From Fistulifera solaris (Eukaryota > Bacillariophyta > Bacillariophyceae > Naviculales > Stauroneidaceae): DNA of 64,000 nt. The DNA is taken from the NCBI GenBank assembly GCA_030295235.1, contig AP026124.1, positions 2,409,221-2,473,220 of the forward strand, given 5' to 3'. The notes under the pieces are model-generated. The model ran no database searches. It was not told where the DNA came from and saw nothing but the letters and a program-made list of their open reading frames with translations. Below, piece after piece: positions 23,901 through 34,046 of this stretch; positions within the stretch are counted from its first letter, which is position 1, and every line of letters begins with the position of its first letter. Made by a program: the position numbers and the translations under genes.

Positions 23901-24695
23901 TCATTCTGTATCCATGGCTTCTACGATTATCGACCCCGCATGCTTTTCTACAGATTCCATTTGCGACCGCAATTCTCGTACCAACTGTTTCCGATGCGCC
24001 AGTTGCTTTTCTAATAATTCAATGAGTGTTTCGTGGGCTTGATGTTCTCGAAATTTATTGCATTCTTGTAACATTAAAAAGACATTGTGCAATAACTCGT
24101 CTCGTGTTTTTCTGTACGAAAGGAAAGAAAGAAGATTAGCGTACCGCACACAAAGCAAAAATCCACTCAAAAACTCAACAAATGCAGCAATACTCTATAC
24201 GTGCTTGTTTTCCAGTGGCCGGTGCACGAGATCGTGTGCCAATTGCGCAAAGAGTTGCAAGACGGTCGCATTCAATCGTTTCACTTCCTCCCGGACCACG
24301 GTCGGATCTTCACACAAATCCAAAGGTTGTACCAGCCAAGGATCTTCTACTACTTCCCCAAAGACTGCCACCACATTCTCATTGTCTTCTTCTTGGGATG
24401 AGATGGTACCGCCCAAAATGGCGTTGGTGTCACCGAGTCGTTGTCGTTCGGCTTCCGCACGGGCTTCGGCCAAGACACGTGCGGCACGTTCGGTACCATT
24501 CTTTAAAGCTTCTGTAGGTATCGGTGGTGGTTCCAGTTGGTCCGCGAGATGATAATAGAACGGAGGAGGAGGGAATTCACTAACTAAGAGTGTCGCTTCA
24601 CCGGGGGCGACGTGCGGAAGTTCATTGTTGTCGTCGTCGTCTTCTTTTTTGCTAATTGTTGTCGTTCGTGACACTTCCGCAGCGGCCTCTGTCAT
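23901..24695 (-). CDS. MED7: Mediator complex subunit 7 (MED7)
   Basis: Middle-module Mediator subunit that bridges activators and RNA polymerase II. Exon 1 (24201-24695) has the conserved SEFPPPPFYYHL motif near residue 40 and the LDLCEDP segment. It ends in a helix with L..LFAQLAHDLVHRPLE, corresponding to the MED7 region that pairs with MED21. Exon 2 (23901-24120) continues KTRDELLHNVFLMLQECN.FR.HQAHETLIELLE, matching the conserved MED7 C-terminal coiled coil. Intron 24121-24200 (GTATAG...CGTACAG). The splice joins in frame only if the A run at 24116-24120 (coding sense) is one base longer, another homopolymer break. Confidence 0.85.
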
Positions 24696-25180
24696 TCTTG
24701 TAATGATGAGTGCTATGAAAGTTGACGTTTGGGTATAAGATTCTCTGGCTTTTGTTTTATTTTCGTAATCTTCCTTTGATTATTTATGAATATTATTGCT
24801 CCGAATTATTTTGAGACGCTGACGGTTTGGAGATGCGGGCAAACGAGCCGTCACGATGATGTTCTCGACATAGCTAAAAATGTGCATGGTACGACGCGCA
24901 CGTCGTACAGTAAAAGACAAGAGCGAGATCATGATGTCTCGACAAATGTGTCGTTTTGATAAGACAAGAAGTCGAAGAAGGGGCTGGACGACCTGAAGCT
25001 GGGAAAAGGAGTGAGCTACCAACAGAGAGAGAAATGCGTATTTATTTCTTTCGTCTCATATAGTTTGCTTCTACTACCTGGTATTATACTGTATTATTTA
25101 TTCTCTTTTGCGGCTGTCTATTATCCAATCTTGTTATTGTGTGCTGCTGTCGTCCCTCATATTATATATTCTCTCCAACG
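24696..25180. promoter_or_regulatory. Divergent intergenic region between MED7 and the PTPS-like gene
   Basis: It carries both upstream regions. An 80-codon minus-strand frame at 24780-25022 shows no recognisable features. No other gene supported. Confidence 0.4.
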
Positions 25181-25753
25181 ATGATGCGGAAACTTCTATT
25201 TTTTGGCGTTCCTCATCGGTGTCGATGGCTTTTCCTTCTTTACCAGTATTCTCTTTTTCTCCTCCTCCTCCTCCTCCTCCTTGTACCAACAACGCTAGCG
25301 ACTTATACACTCGGCATTCGCGATTCGATCATGATTGCTCACAGTTTTCATCATCATCCGGCCTTTGGACCCGCCGGTGGTTTGCATGGTGCCACTTATA
25401 CGTGCGATGTTGAATTTCATTGTGCGCAATTACAACCGGACGTCAATTGGGTGCTGGATATTGGACAAGCTTCCACTCTCTTGAAGCGCGTTTTACAAAC
25501 CTACAATTATCAAAATCTTGATACAATATTTCCATCGACGACATTGACAACGACCGAATTCATGTGTCGACAAATTCATGCCGATTTGTGTCGCGCCTTA
25601 CAAGAAGAACACATTCCATTTCAAGGAGAATTGACCGTGAAATTGTGGGAATCGCATCATGCGTGGGCGAGTTACCGTGGAGCTGTTGAAAAGATCAACA
25701 GAACAAAGAGGAGGAATAGAGTACATGCGAATGAACTACAACGTTCTAGTTGA
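25181..25753 (+). CDS. 6-pyruvoyl-tetrahydropterin synthase/QueD-like protein with N-terminal signal anchor
   Basis: Member of the PTPS/QueD family (COG0720). The pattern is AHSFHHHPAF..AGGLHGATYTCDVEF (zinc-binding His residues with the HG.TY strand), then VLDIG..., the TTTEFMCRQIHADL helix, and LWES...ASY containing the conserved Glu. The usual metal-site His trio is partly rearranged, so activity is not assured. The ATG at 25181 starts a strongly hydrophobic Leu-rich stretch (about residues 18-38), ending in TTLA. That predicts targeting to the ER, the plastid (through the ER) or the membrane, unusual for this normally cytosolic enzyme. Convergent with the ERA gene, 56 bases away. Confidence 0.65.
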   Translation: MMRKLLFFGVPHRCRWLFLLYQYSLFLLLLLLLLVPTTLATYTLGIRDSIMIAHSFHHHPAFGPAGGLHGATYTCDVEFHCAQLQPDVNWVLDIGQASTLLKRVLQTYNYQNLDTIFPSTTLTTTEFMCRQIHADLCRALQEEHIPFQGELTVKLWESHHAWASYRGAVEKINRTKRRNRVHANELQRSS

Positions 25754-25809
25754 CAATGATAGTAGAACGCTTTTTCAGTTCGCTCGTTATATATTCACCC
25801 TTACACTTA

Positions 25810-27111
25810 CTACTCGATACTCCAATCCCGACTCCGTCGTTGTTGTTTCGATTTGGGCAACTTGACGTGCAATTGTAAATCCACTACCGTACATTGAAAC
25901 AATTTTTGTAGTTCTTTCGTAGCACGCCGACGAATGTGTTCCAACGTACGTCCTTGATGACCCCGGACAATATCCCGATGACTTGCGGTCATGACGAGAA
26001 TATCTTGCCAAATTTGGATTCTGCGTGGTAATCCTGTGTTCGGGTCGGTATCAATGTACCAAAACCGATTTTTTTGTCGCAATTGGTACGGCAATTCTTG
26101 ATGCAAGGCTCGATACAATTGTTCTCGAACAATTTCGGTCACCCGTTCTTCTGGTGACAAATTCGTTTGCTCAGACGAGTCCAATTCCCATTCGTCACAG
26201 TCGGTCGCTTCGTCCAACAAAAACTGTAACAAATCTTGCATACCGGGATCTTTGTCACGGGCTAGTGCGGAAACATAGAAAAACATGGGCATTTGGGGAA
26301 GTATGATAGTGTCGTGTTGTTGGGGTGTTCTGTGTGACAGCGACAACGACGACGACGACGACGACGATACTATTTGTTCCATTGATGGACGTTTCGGCAA
26401 AGAAATAGCATTTCTTTCTTCTGCTTCTTGTTGTTGTTGTTGCTCGAGATAATGATACCAAATGCATTCTTCCGCCAAGGAACCAATTTCCATTGCAACA
26501 TCGAGTAATTCGACTTTTGGGTATACCAAGTCGACTTTATTGAGTACGACGGCAAATTTCGGTTTCATTATCGAAGTTGCTTCTGCAATAGTTAAACTGT
26601 CATCGTTTTCGAATACTACTTCGAAACGTCCTTCAGTTTGTAAGGCTAGTAACATGAGCCGCACGAGTGATTCTTGCACGTCCGTGGTCAATCGTCGCGC
26701 TGCATCGACCACTAACAACGTAAAATCCACTTGACTCACTTGTGCAGTACTAGTCATGAGATCGCGATCGACGGCATCATCGTGTCGTAAAAATCCCGGT
26801 GTATCGACAAACAACAATTGGGTGTTTTGCAAAGTTCGTGCCCCTAAAACGGTTTGAACGGTTGTATGACGTTTCGGTGACACGGCCGAAATCCGACTTT
26901 TCGTTAAAACATTCAAAATTTGACTTTTCCCAGCATTCGGTAATCCAACAATGGCAATGTCGAGTCGTCGTCGTCGTCGTCGTCGTCGTTTCTTGTCGTC
27001 GTTGGTCGAAAACGATCGACAAAGAATAGGACGACATTTTGGTGATTGCTGTGTGCTCTTTCGTGTGCGAACGATCCACAACGGCCAAGTAGTAGTACGT
27101 GTTGCATTCAT
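25810..27111 (-). CDS. ERAL1: ERA-like GTPase with KH domain (organellar rRNA-binding)
   Basis: An intact 433-residue frame. Motifs run G1 GLPNAGKS, a switch I region with SPKRHTTVQT, G3 DTPG, G4 NKVD and G5 SALARD, in the order of Era/TrmE-family GTPases. The C-terminal KH domain is seen as EQLYRALHQELPY...I..D..V....HR.IVRG.QG.TLE.IRR.A...L. Era binds the 3' end of small-subunit rRNA during ribosome assembly. The basic Ser/Thr/Arg-rich N-terminus is consistent with mitochondrial import. Insertions of poly-Arg, poly-Gln and poly-Ser come from CGT/CAA/TCG microsatellites and are absent from bacterial Era. Confidence 0.93.
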   Translation of the reverse strand: MNATRTTTWPLWIVRTRKSTQQSPKCRPILCRSFSTNDDKKRRRRRRRRLDIAIVGLPNAGKSQILNVLTKSRISAVSPKRHTTVQTVLGARTLQNTQLLFVDTPGFLRHDDAVDRDLMTSTAQVSQVDFTLLVVDAARRLTTDVQESLVRLMLLALQTEGRFEVVFENDDSLTIAEATSIMKPKFAVVLNKVDLVYPKVELLDVAMEIGSLAEECIWYHYLEQQQQQEAEERNAISLPKRPSMEQIVSSSSSSSLSLSHRTPQQHDTIILPQMPMFFYVSALARDKDPGMQDLLQFLLDEATDCDEWELDSSEQTNLSPEERVTEIVREQLYRALHQELPYQLRQKNRFWYIDTDPNTGLPRRIQIWQDILVMTASHRDIVRGHQGRTLEHIRRRATKELQKLFQCTVVDLQLHVKLPKSKQQRRSRDWSIE

Positions 27112-27844
27112 AATTCTGATTTCGTTCGTTTCTTGTTAATAGTACTTCGTCATTCAATCATTCCTTTCGGAACAAAATAAAGGAAAATACTAGAATGAAA
27201 TGTAATATGCGGTGCGGAGAAGAAAAGGCGTGCTTGCAAAACATCTACGGATCATACGGACAGACGTAAAGAATTAGGACATGCTACGTAATAATAATAT
27301 AATCAGGACACACCATACTGGCTCTAGCTAGAGTGCTAGTAGAGAAATCTCTGAGTAAAATGCTTGAAACAACCACAAGAGCCAACCGCACATTGCACAT
27401 CTACCATCTACGAACGAAGTCGCAAACATGTTCCTGTTCCTGGCGGCTCACTCCTTCCATCACGACATGAGCCAATGGGACACGGGCCCGCGTCACCAGC
27501 ATGGCGTTGTTGTTTAACGATGCGTGGGTCTTCTATCAAGACAGTAGCGCTTAGAACACGGCCAAAATTACATCGTTTTCGTACATGTTGAACAACGCCA
27601 AACCATTGAGTCATGACTTGTGTGCATGGAAGATGTAGATTGCCCCCAAAACGGATATCGTTACGGGGACGCAATGTCTCTTTTCGGCTTCTCCGACAAT
27701 GACTCAGTTTTATGTTTCCTCTACCAATTCATGATTGTATAGTTTTATATTTCTATCGGCGGCAAACACGATACGAGGGATAACGCAACACAGCTCCCTA
27801 TAATAGACGCATTGCTTTGACTCGGCTGGTGCCAAAATGTCCTT
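27112..27844. other. Intergenic region with an unassigned minus-strand frame at 27408-27674
   Basis: The frame at 27408-27674 (89 codons) is Cys/Gly/Arg-rich near its end and has no recognised domain. It could be an exon of an unidentified gene. Otherwise nothing is supported. Confidence 0.3.
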
Positions 27845-28826
27845 TACAAATCCAAATCACCATCTGGATCTTCGTCTTCTTCATCCGAATAATAATATAC
27901 ATTGTCACTTTTATGTTCCGGATCATTCTCTTGTAGAAAGATACGGGGCATTTTTTGTCGTCGTCGTTTTCAAAATGCAATGACACCTTCTTTTTGCCTC
28001 GTTGCTGCAACGATATCGTAGCTTCTGGTGGAGTGTTGTCATTGTCATCATTGTCATTATCATTCTCATCATCCTTATTTGACACGAGTTGTAACTGCAA
28101 CCCTTCTCCACTCGGACACTTCCTTACACGATACGGTATGGTTTGACGCAACACATTGGATGATTCACGGATTCCTTTTCTGAGAAAGACCGCCGGATTT
28201 TGTTGCGTACACAAGACACCCCACGCCGCATCTTCCAACATCCGATGTTGGGTGTCCGTCAATCCTCCTGTTCTTCTTAGTACGGGAAGTACTACCGTAC
28301 CGGGCCATTGTTGCAACAAGTGCCACGTCTTGTGAAAACCGTGCAGTACTAGTAACGGTTGCAAGGATTCGATAAACAACCAAGAAGATGCTAGTTGTTG
28401 TTGTTGTTGTTGTTGTTGAAAATAGTGGAGACATTGTGACAAATCGTGCAACGGCAACAACGTGGATGACGATGATGATGAGGTTGTTTCTTCCCATTGA
28501 AATGGATCTCGACCGGCTCGTATGACTAGTACCGATGGTGGCATTTGTACCTCTCGACGTCCGGTTGTCATCGTCGTCGTCGTCGTCGTCGTCGTCGACC
28601 AATACGTAATCCGTGGTGCTGTTGTTGTTGTTGTATGTTGCAACAACAACAGTTGTTGTATCATGTATTGAAACCACAATATCGGAGAGGTGGCTTGCCA
28701 TTGCCATTCGTCGATGCGTCGGCTTTCGTGTTGCAGCAACCACAATCGACAATGACTACTACTATTCGATGAGGAAATCGCCAAACGCTGTACAATGTGA
28801 GCGAAGCTTTCGTTTTCATTCTTCAT
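27845..28826 (-). CDS. ELP5: Elongator complex subunit 5-like protein
   Basis: The middle has a RecA-like core of the ELP4-6 subcomplex type: SWLFIESLQPLLVLHGF (degenerate Walker B strand) followed by a strand-rich region with VLRRTGGL. Near the end is KVSLHFE..., then an acidic DEEDEDPDGDLDL terminus. That matches the conserved acidic C-terminus of ELP5, the best evidence for this subunit over ELP6. Elongator modifies wobble uridines of tRNA. The frame breaks once, at the run 27952-27957 (A6 in coding sense); one more A reaches the acidic tail and the TAA at 27845-27847. Poly-Gln and poly-Thr insertions come from microsatellites. Confidence 0.68.
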
Positions 28827-29213
28827 ATTATTATTGTGTGGTGTGATGTGATAGTAGTAAAGAGTGAAGAAAGGATAAACAAAAGAGAGAAAGTGTACCT
28901 GGTAATATTAATATCTCTCTAGTAATTTGGAAAACGAAAAATCAAAGACTAGTAATCATGTTATAAAAAAGATGCGATGATATTATTTGGTGTTTTTTGG
29001 CGTCGGTCGTCGTCGGTCGTCGGTTTCCTGTTACCCGTATGGAGGACAGACGCTTGTTTTCAATCCCACTTGCATTCACGAATTCTTCGTACGTCTGCGT
29101 CAGTCAAATCCGCCACACACGTCGCAGAGAAAAACGAAAACCGAAAGGAGAGGAGAAGAGAAGGAGAAGTCGTTGTTGTATTACGTCACACATCATTCGT
29201 CGCAATAATAAGC

Positions 29214-29257
<44 letters not shown>

Positions 29258-29431
29258 AAAGACACAATAAGAATAACAGCGCATTCAATGAGTATTGAAA
29301 GAAAAGAAGCAAAAATCTCTAATTTCAAAGTCAAAGAACATAAAATAATGATGTATGAAAATGAGGCGCAATCGACAAACAACAACAATTACAACAATAT
29401 ACGCGGCAAACGGCGACGAACGGTGACGGTT
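28827..29431. promoter_or_regulatory. Divergent region between ELP5 and the sigma factor, with a GA microsatellite
   Basis: Contains a long GA dinucleotide run at about 29217-29255 and repeated GGTCGTCGGTCGTC near 29003-29020. The frame upstream of the sigma start is open but low-complexity; I take it as 5' UTR. Confidence 0.5.
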
Positions 29432-30901
29432 ATGGCTCCTTTAATGCGGCCGTCCTTCCTTATCGTAGGCCTACTAATACTAGCCATGGCAACGACGTCG
29501 GCATTTACACGGTTTCCTACAATATCAACGACTCCTCCTTCTGCTACTAAGAATATTAATATTCTACGATCATCGACGAGTATACAAGTACCAGAGATCT
29601 ACCCTTCTCTGGAAGAACGAATCTATCATCAACGAACCAACGAGCTGCGCTATATCTTTCCAACGAGTCAAGATCAACGCTACAAAAAAACCAACAAAAT
29701 CAAAACCACCACCACCACCAAAGATGAAGAACTGTTCACAGAGCCAGCCAACAAACCGATTCTGACGAGTCGTCGTCGTTCGACGACCATGCCCGGGTTT
29801 CATTCTCCACAACGACGAACCAGACAAAGAAGAAAAACGACAACAACGACAACGACAACAACCACAACCACAACCACAACAACAACATCAACTTCTCAAC
29901 CCCATCCGACCCACACCTTGTACATGCAATCCCCCAATGTGCCCGATTCCATGATTCAATTGACCGATGCCATTCATGCGACGACTACTCGTATTACACA
30001 CGAAAAAGAAGTTGAATTGGGTTACAAAACACAAGCCGCGGTGCGTCTCCAAAGACAATACGACTTTTTATTACAAAAATTGCAACGTGAACCAACCGAT
30101 GAAGAATGGTGTGCGGCGGCGGGGAAAATCAATATGGCGGCCATTCGTGAAACTTTGGAAGAAGGCAAGGCCGCCAAGGAACAATTGGTCACATCGAATT
30201 TGCGGCTCGTGCAATCGGTCGTCAATACGTATTTGCGCAATGGATTATCAGTACAATACAATGCCGGTGATTTGATGCAAGAAGGGATTGTGGCCCTCAT
30301 ACGAGCAGCCGAAAAATTTGAACCACAACGGGGATGGAAATTCAGTACGTACGCCATGTATTGGGTCCGATCATCCGTCAAACACAATCAATTGCAACAA
30401 GCCGATGTCATATGGGTGCCCCAACGCATCCAAGAACAATACAAAAAGATGAAGGCGAAAGAACAGGAATTGACTACTCAATTACAAAGAAAACCGACGC
30501 GAGAAGAATTGGCCGAAGTGATGCAGTGTTCGGTGGAACAATTGGAACATTGTCGTGTCTCGGTGGAACGAACCACGATTTCCTTGGATGCACCCTTACC
30601 CAACAGTAAACAACCATGGAAAGATGGGGCTTCGGTGGCGTTGCAAGAATTGGTGGACATTCCGGATGCAGGCTCGTTGCGACAAGATCTATGGGATACT
30701 TTGCATCGTTATTTGGATTCTCATCAAGTCGAATTACTACTACTAAGATATTGTGTCACACCGACGCAAAGCATTGCCGAGATTGCCCGACAAGTCGACA
30801 TGACACCCGACAAGGTACGACGGACGCTGCACAAGAGTTTGAAAATCTTGCGGAATGTGGAAGAAATGAAATACTTTCAGCAAGCTTTTTTGCATTATTG
30901 A
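29432..30901 (+). CDS. Plastid-targeted sigma-70 family RNA polymerase sigma factor
   Basis: Nuclear-encoded sigma factor for the plastid-encoded RNA polymerase. A start at 29432 gives a signal peptide (RPSFLIVGLLILAMATTSAF) with the TSAF/T junction used by diatoms for plastid import across four membranes. A Thr-rich low-complexity linker follows (poly-Thr near 29840-29885). Region 2 is plain: SNLRLVQSVVNTYL, GDLMQEGIVALIRAAEKFEP, W.FSTYAMYWVRSSV. Region 3 (WVPQRIQE...) and region 4 (LLLLRYC...SIAEIARQVDMTPDKVRRTLHKSLKIL) complete it. About 490 residues without a break. Upstream in-frame ATGs at 29288 and 29351 would spoil the signal peptide. Confidence 0.92.
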   Translation: MAPLMRPSFLIVGLLILAMATTSAFTRFPTISTTPPSATKNINILRSSTSIQVPEIYPSLEERIYHQRTNELRYIFPTSQDQRYKKTNKIKTTTTTKDEELFTEPANKPILTSRRRSTTMPGFHSPQRRTRQRRKTTTTTTTTTTTTTTTTTSTSQPHPTHTLYMQSPNVPDSMIQLTDAIHATTTRITHEKEVELGYKTQAAVRLQRQYDFLLQKLQREPTDEEWCAAAGKINMAAIRETLEEGKAAKEQLVTSNLRLVQSVVNTYLRNGLSVQYNAGDLMQEGIVALIRAAEKFEPQRGWKFSTYAMYWVRSSVKHNQLQQADVIWVPQRIQEQYKKMKAKEQELTTQLQRKPTREELAEVMQCSVEQLEHCRVSVERTTISLDAPLPNSKQPWKDGASVALQELVDIPDAGSLRQDLWDTLHRYLDSHQVELLLLRYCVTPTQSIAEIARQVDMTPDKVRRTLHKSLKILRNVEEMKYFQQAFLHY

Positions 30902-30915
30902 AGACTCATGTAATA
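30880..30915 (+). repeat. Sigma-gene 3' tail, parent copy of a duplicated segment
   Basis: Last codons and early 3' UTR of the sigma gene. An almost identical ~35-base stretch (TTTTTTGCATTATTGAAGAC core) recurs at 33895-33930, again just before a minus-strand DDE gene. Confidence 0.8.
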
Positions 30916-31076
30916 AAATCAGATCAACATTTCTAAAACGCTTATTTGTTTTGAACTACTGGCGACGATCCGTTCATTTCGTTTGCCCTCAAGTTTATCA
31001 AGCGAATCGCCCAGCAGCATCCAACTGTGATTGTCGGGCACGTAACACGTCATTATCCTATGACAATCGTCGACGC

Positions 31077-32370
31077 TTAAATACTCACTCCATTGCTCTT
31101 GGAACGAGAACGTGTCTTCGACTCTGTCGATAGTCTTCCTGTTTCATTGCTCGTATTTGCTCTACATCCTGCAACAGTTTCCGCGTGGGAGGATACCAAC
31201 CACGCTGTGCCAAGGCTTGGCGATTGGTTTGCGACTGCGCCAACGACTGTGCCCAGGCTTTCTGGATGAGCGGCATGAGATCCGTCGGTTCGACTTTCGG
31301 TTCCCAACCCATGTCGCATTGGAATTCCAGCAACTGGAGTGTTTTTCTCCGCAAAGGCACGACGGAATGCCGTCGTTGCTTCATTCGCATCGACTCCGGC
31401 GGCGAGTTGCGGTACCCCCAATGTGATATTCCATTTGTGAGCCGAATCGTTACAGTACTGCAACAAATCCTCGTTGAATGACAGACGGCTACGAAACCCA
31501 TCCAAGAGGCAACACGGTTCCGGAAGGCCCGGACCACGTTCGTAAACACCCAGTTCATCCAAAGTTTTCAAGACATTGCGAAGAATATCCGAAGTCAGAT
31601 ATCCGCTAGGAGATTGGTACACCAACGTGGGAATGGTAGTCCCACGAAACTGACACACGGGGCCCGATGGAAAATACTTTCCGGGACCATAATTGGCTAT
31701 ATTTAAAAAGTCGACTTGATCGTCGCGACAAATGGGATCGACGGTCACATCCAAGCCCGAATGCCATAGTGCCAATATTTTTTTGCCGGCACCGGCAAAC
31801 ACTACCACACACAACGGGGTCCCCCGAAAAGGAAAGTAACGGCAAGATGGTTGTCTTTTTCGGCATTCGATCCATGCGAGGGAGCTGGCTGGAATTCTTC
31901 ACGTAAGCGGGATCAATGTCAAGGACGAATTCTTCACCATATAGAATATATTCCGGATGCGTCACTTGAATCGAAGAAGAAAGCCCGAACGTCGACGATT
32001 TTTGATTGACGATCCTTCCTTCTTCATCGTAATAGACGTCGTTCGGTAATTTACGAGCGACACCGGCTTGGCACCAAGTCGTAAAGTTGTTTTGAAACAT
32101 TGTTTTTAATCGATCGGGATGCATCGCTTTGTGTTGGTAATGCATCATGGCCGCACGAGACCAACGACTATTACGCTCGATATGATGATTACTATCATCT
32201 CGGATTATAGGATCATCGGTGGCCATTCTCACGTCTGCGGGAGTAATCTTTCGTTCTTTTTCTTCTTCTTCTTCGTTGTCGAACTAAAGTGTGAAAGAAA
32301 GAAACGAGTAAAAACCTTCCAAGCACACGGGAGCGCAATGCGTTTCGTCGGAAAAAGCGCGCCATAACGC
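31077..32370 (-). pseudogene. Diatom-type DDE transposase/endonuclease-like gene, copy 1 (degraded)
   Basis: Resembles the CENP-B/DDE_1-like transposase family abundant in diatoms. Signals in order: ERKITP..V.MATDDPIIRD at the N-terminus, VTHPEYILY, VVVFAGAGK..LALWHSG, CQFRGTTIPTL, LLDGFRSRL (Asp region near 31500), W.I.LGVPQ..., and LAQRGWYPPTRKLL near the C-terminus. The first acidic site reads GEE where VDE is usual, and several frame changes are present. Likely inactive. It sits directly after the sigma gene in opposite orientation. Confidence 0.6.
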
Positions 32371-32839
32371 GGGTCATTCCTATAAGCTCTATGTATTTGT
32401 CTCAACGGAATTATCCCTTCCAGCACAGAACAAGAGTTAGTTAAGACACTTGTGCTCGGCAAAATACTGTACAGTTACTGGTGGTGCTGGTGCGTACCGG
32501 TACCCGGTACCGTACAAGAAAAATACGGTTACTTAAAGATGTTTGTCACTACAATACTTTGAAGTAGTGAAGATTAAACAAGCGCGCGAGACGGAGATTT
32601 GTTATTATGAACTTACTAGTAGGCCTTCCGATGAGAACAATCAAAGTTCATCTCGATTAATTTTTGCTTCAAACGTTACAAACTACTTTTTTCTATTAAA
32701 AAATAAAATGAACACCGATTCCTCGTTTATCGCACGCAACAACCTGTTTTGTAAGGCCGAGCTGGAATGAATCATCGGCCGTTGCCGTGTACGATGCTTC
32801 GTCGCCAAAAATGAAACTGTTAGGATGTTTCTGGTGTCA
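32371..32839. other. Intergenic region with palindromic GTACCGGTAC motif
   Basis: Upstream of DDE copy 1. GTACCGGTAC is at 32494-32503, followed at once by CCGGTACCGTAC. No gene supported. Confidence 0.5.
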
Positions 32840-33392
32840 CGGACATGGGCTATTTGTTTGCTGGAATGACGGCATTTCATGAAACGATTAATGCTTGGAA
32901 CACGTCGGCGGTCACGAATATGAAATACATGTTTTATAATGCCATCCAGTTTGATCAAAACATTTGGTGACTGAGATACTGGAAAAGTCACCAACATGGC
33001 GTCAATGTTTATCGTTGCTGCGAGTTACAATCAAAATATCAGAGATTGGGATACGGGAACGGTCACCACCATGAACGCCATGTTTTATGGGGCGTCGTCG
33101 TTCCATCAACCGATTCCATCAACCGATTGACAACTGGGATACTTCCGCCGTCATCGACTTTACCAAGGTGTTCGAAGGCGCCTTAGTCTTCAATCAACCT
33201 TTAGCAGACTGGGATATTGCCCAAGTGACCGGTATGCGCCGTATGTTTGCCAATGCCGCCGCCTTCGAACAAAATTTGTGTCCATGGAAGAATAATGCGA
33301 CACTGAACACCAACATGTTTGTGGGAACAAATTGTCCTTTGCGGGCACACCGACTGCCAACGAGTTTTGCGTAGCGTGCCCGGCTTCCTAAC
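32840..33392 (+). pseudogene. DUF285/BspA-like repeat fragment (copy B)
   Basis: Four to five WDT...VT.M..MF repeats in changing frames, then the C-terminal cap CPWKNNA...NMFVGTNCPL. A final frame change reaches a G.PTANEFCVACPAS-type ending with TAA at 33390-33392. In-frame stops occur at repeat positions, and a duplicated CATCAACCGATT stretch lies at about 33106-33128. It lacks the N-terminal cap. Confidence 0.7.
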
Positions 33393-33573
33393 AAATCTAT
33401 CAGCTGCAAGACTGAATGCGAAAGATTTTTTTCAAACGCGTTATTCAAAACCATTTTGCGGCGTCTGGAAAGGCTCGCGCGATTCATAACTGGAACACAA
33501 CGGTTCCTTGTAGCGCAACAAAATCAAGAAATAAAGACTGTGGTATTTCTTATGCTCTAATCAATGAATTAGT

Positions 33574-33891
33574 TCACCAACGACTCTCTTCATTACAAAG
33601 CTGACACATAGAATCGCCTGACGGAGTCCCTTGTTGAGCGCAACTGGTATCCCCAAACATGTTCGTTTTCGTGGCAATCACATCCTTCAGAGCGCACAAG
33701 CTTTGATTGAAGGCCGATGCACCAGAAAACATTTCGTACATGCTGGTCATGATGGTGGTGTTCGAGTCCAATAAGTCTTGATTGAATGATGTAACTTTGT
33801 CCAATATGGCATTCATGGCGGTCACTTTGGACGTGTCCCAGTCTCCGATATATTGATTGATATTCGAAGCTTCGAGAAACATGGTTTCCAT
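33574..33891 (-). pseudogene. DUF285/BspA-like C-terminal fragment (copy C)
   Basis: About 105 codons with two to three repeats and the cap SCAQQGTPSGDSMCQLC. The closest relative in the window is copy D at 42.4-43.0 kb. The N-terminal half is missing: the repeat array ends abruptly at the duplicated sigma tail at 33895. Likely a remnant. Confidence 0.7.
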
Positions 33892-33894
33892 GCA

Positions 33895-33930
33895 GCAAGT
33901 TTTTTTGCATTATTGAAGACTCGTGTAACG
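33895..33930 (+). repeat. Duplicated remnant of the sigma-gene 3' end
   Basis: Near-identical to 30880-30915, including the sigma stop codon context, but with no sigma gene upstream. It marks the left edge of the duplicated block carrying DDE copy 2. Confidence 0.8.
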
Positions 33931-34046
33931 ATACCAAATAATAGAAAAGCAATTACGAAATGTCAAGTAATGTACACGAAAACGGAATAGGGAAGTTTCA
34001 AAACAAAATTCTTTCAAAACAAAAGAATAAGTTCGTTTCAGTAACT

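Noticed and set aside
28165-28752. Minus-strand Ser/Thr/Asp-rich frame overlapping ELP5
   Set aside because: Out-of-frame shadow of the repeat-rich ELP5 coding region.
29217-29255. Arg/Glu dipeptide repeat as part of the sigma protein
   Set aside because: GA microsatellite lying upstream of the ATG that gives a proper plastid signal peptide; treated as 5' UTR.
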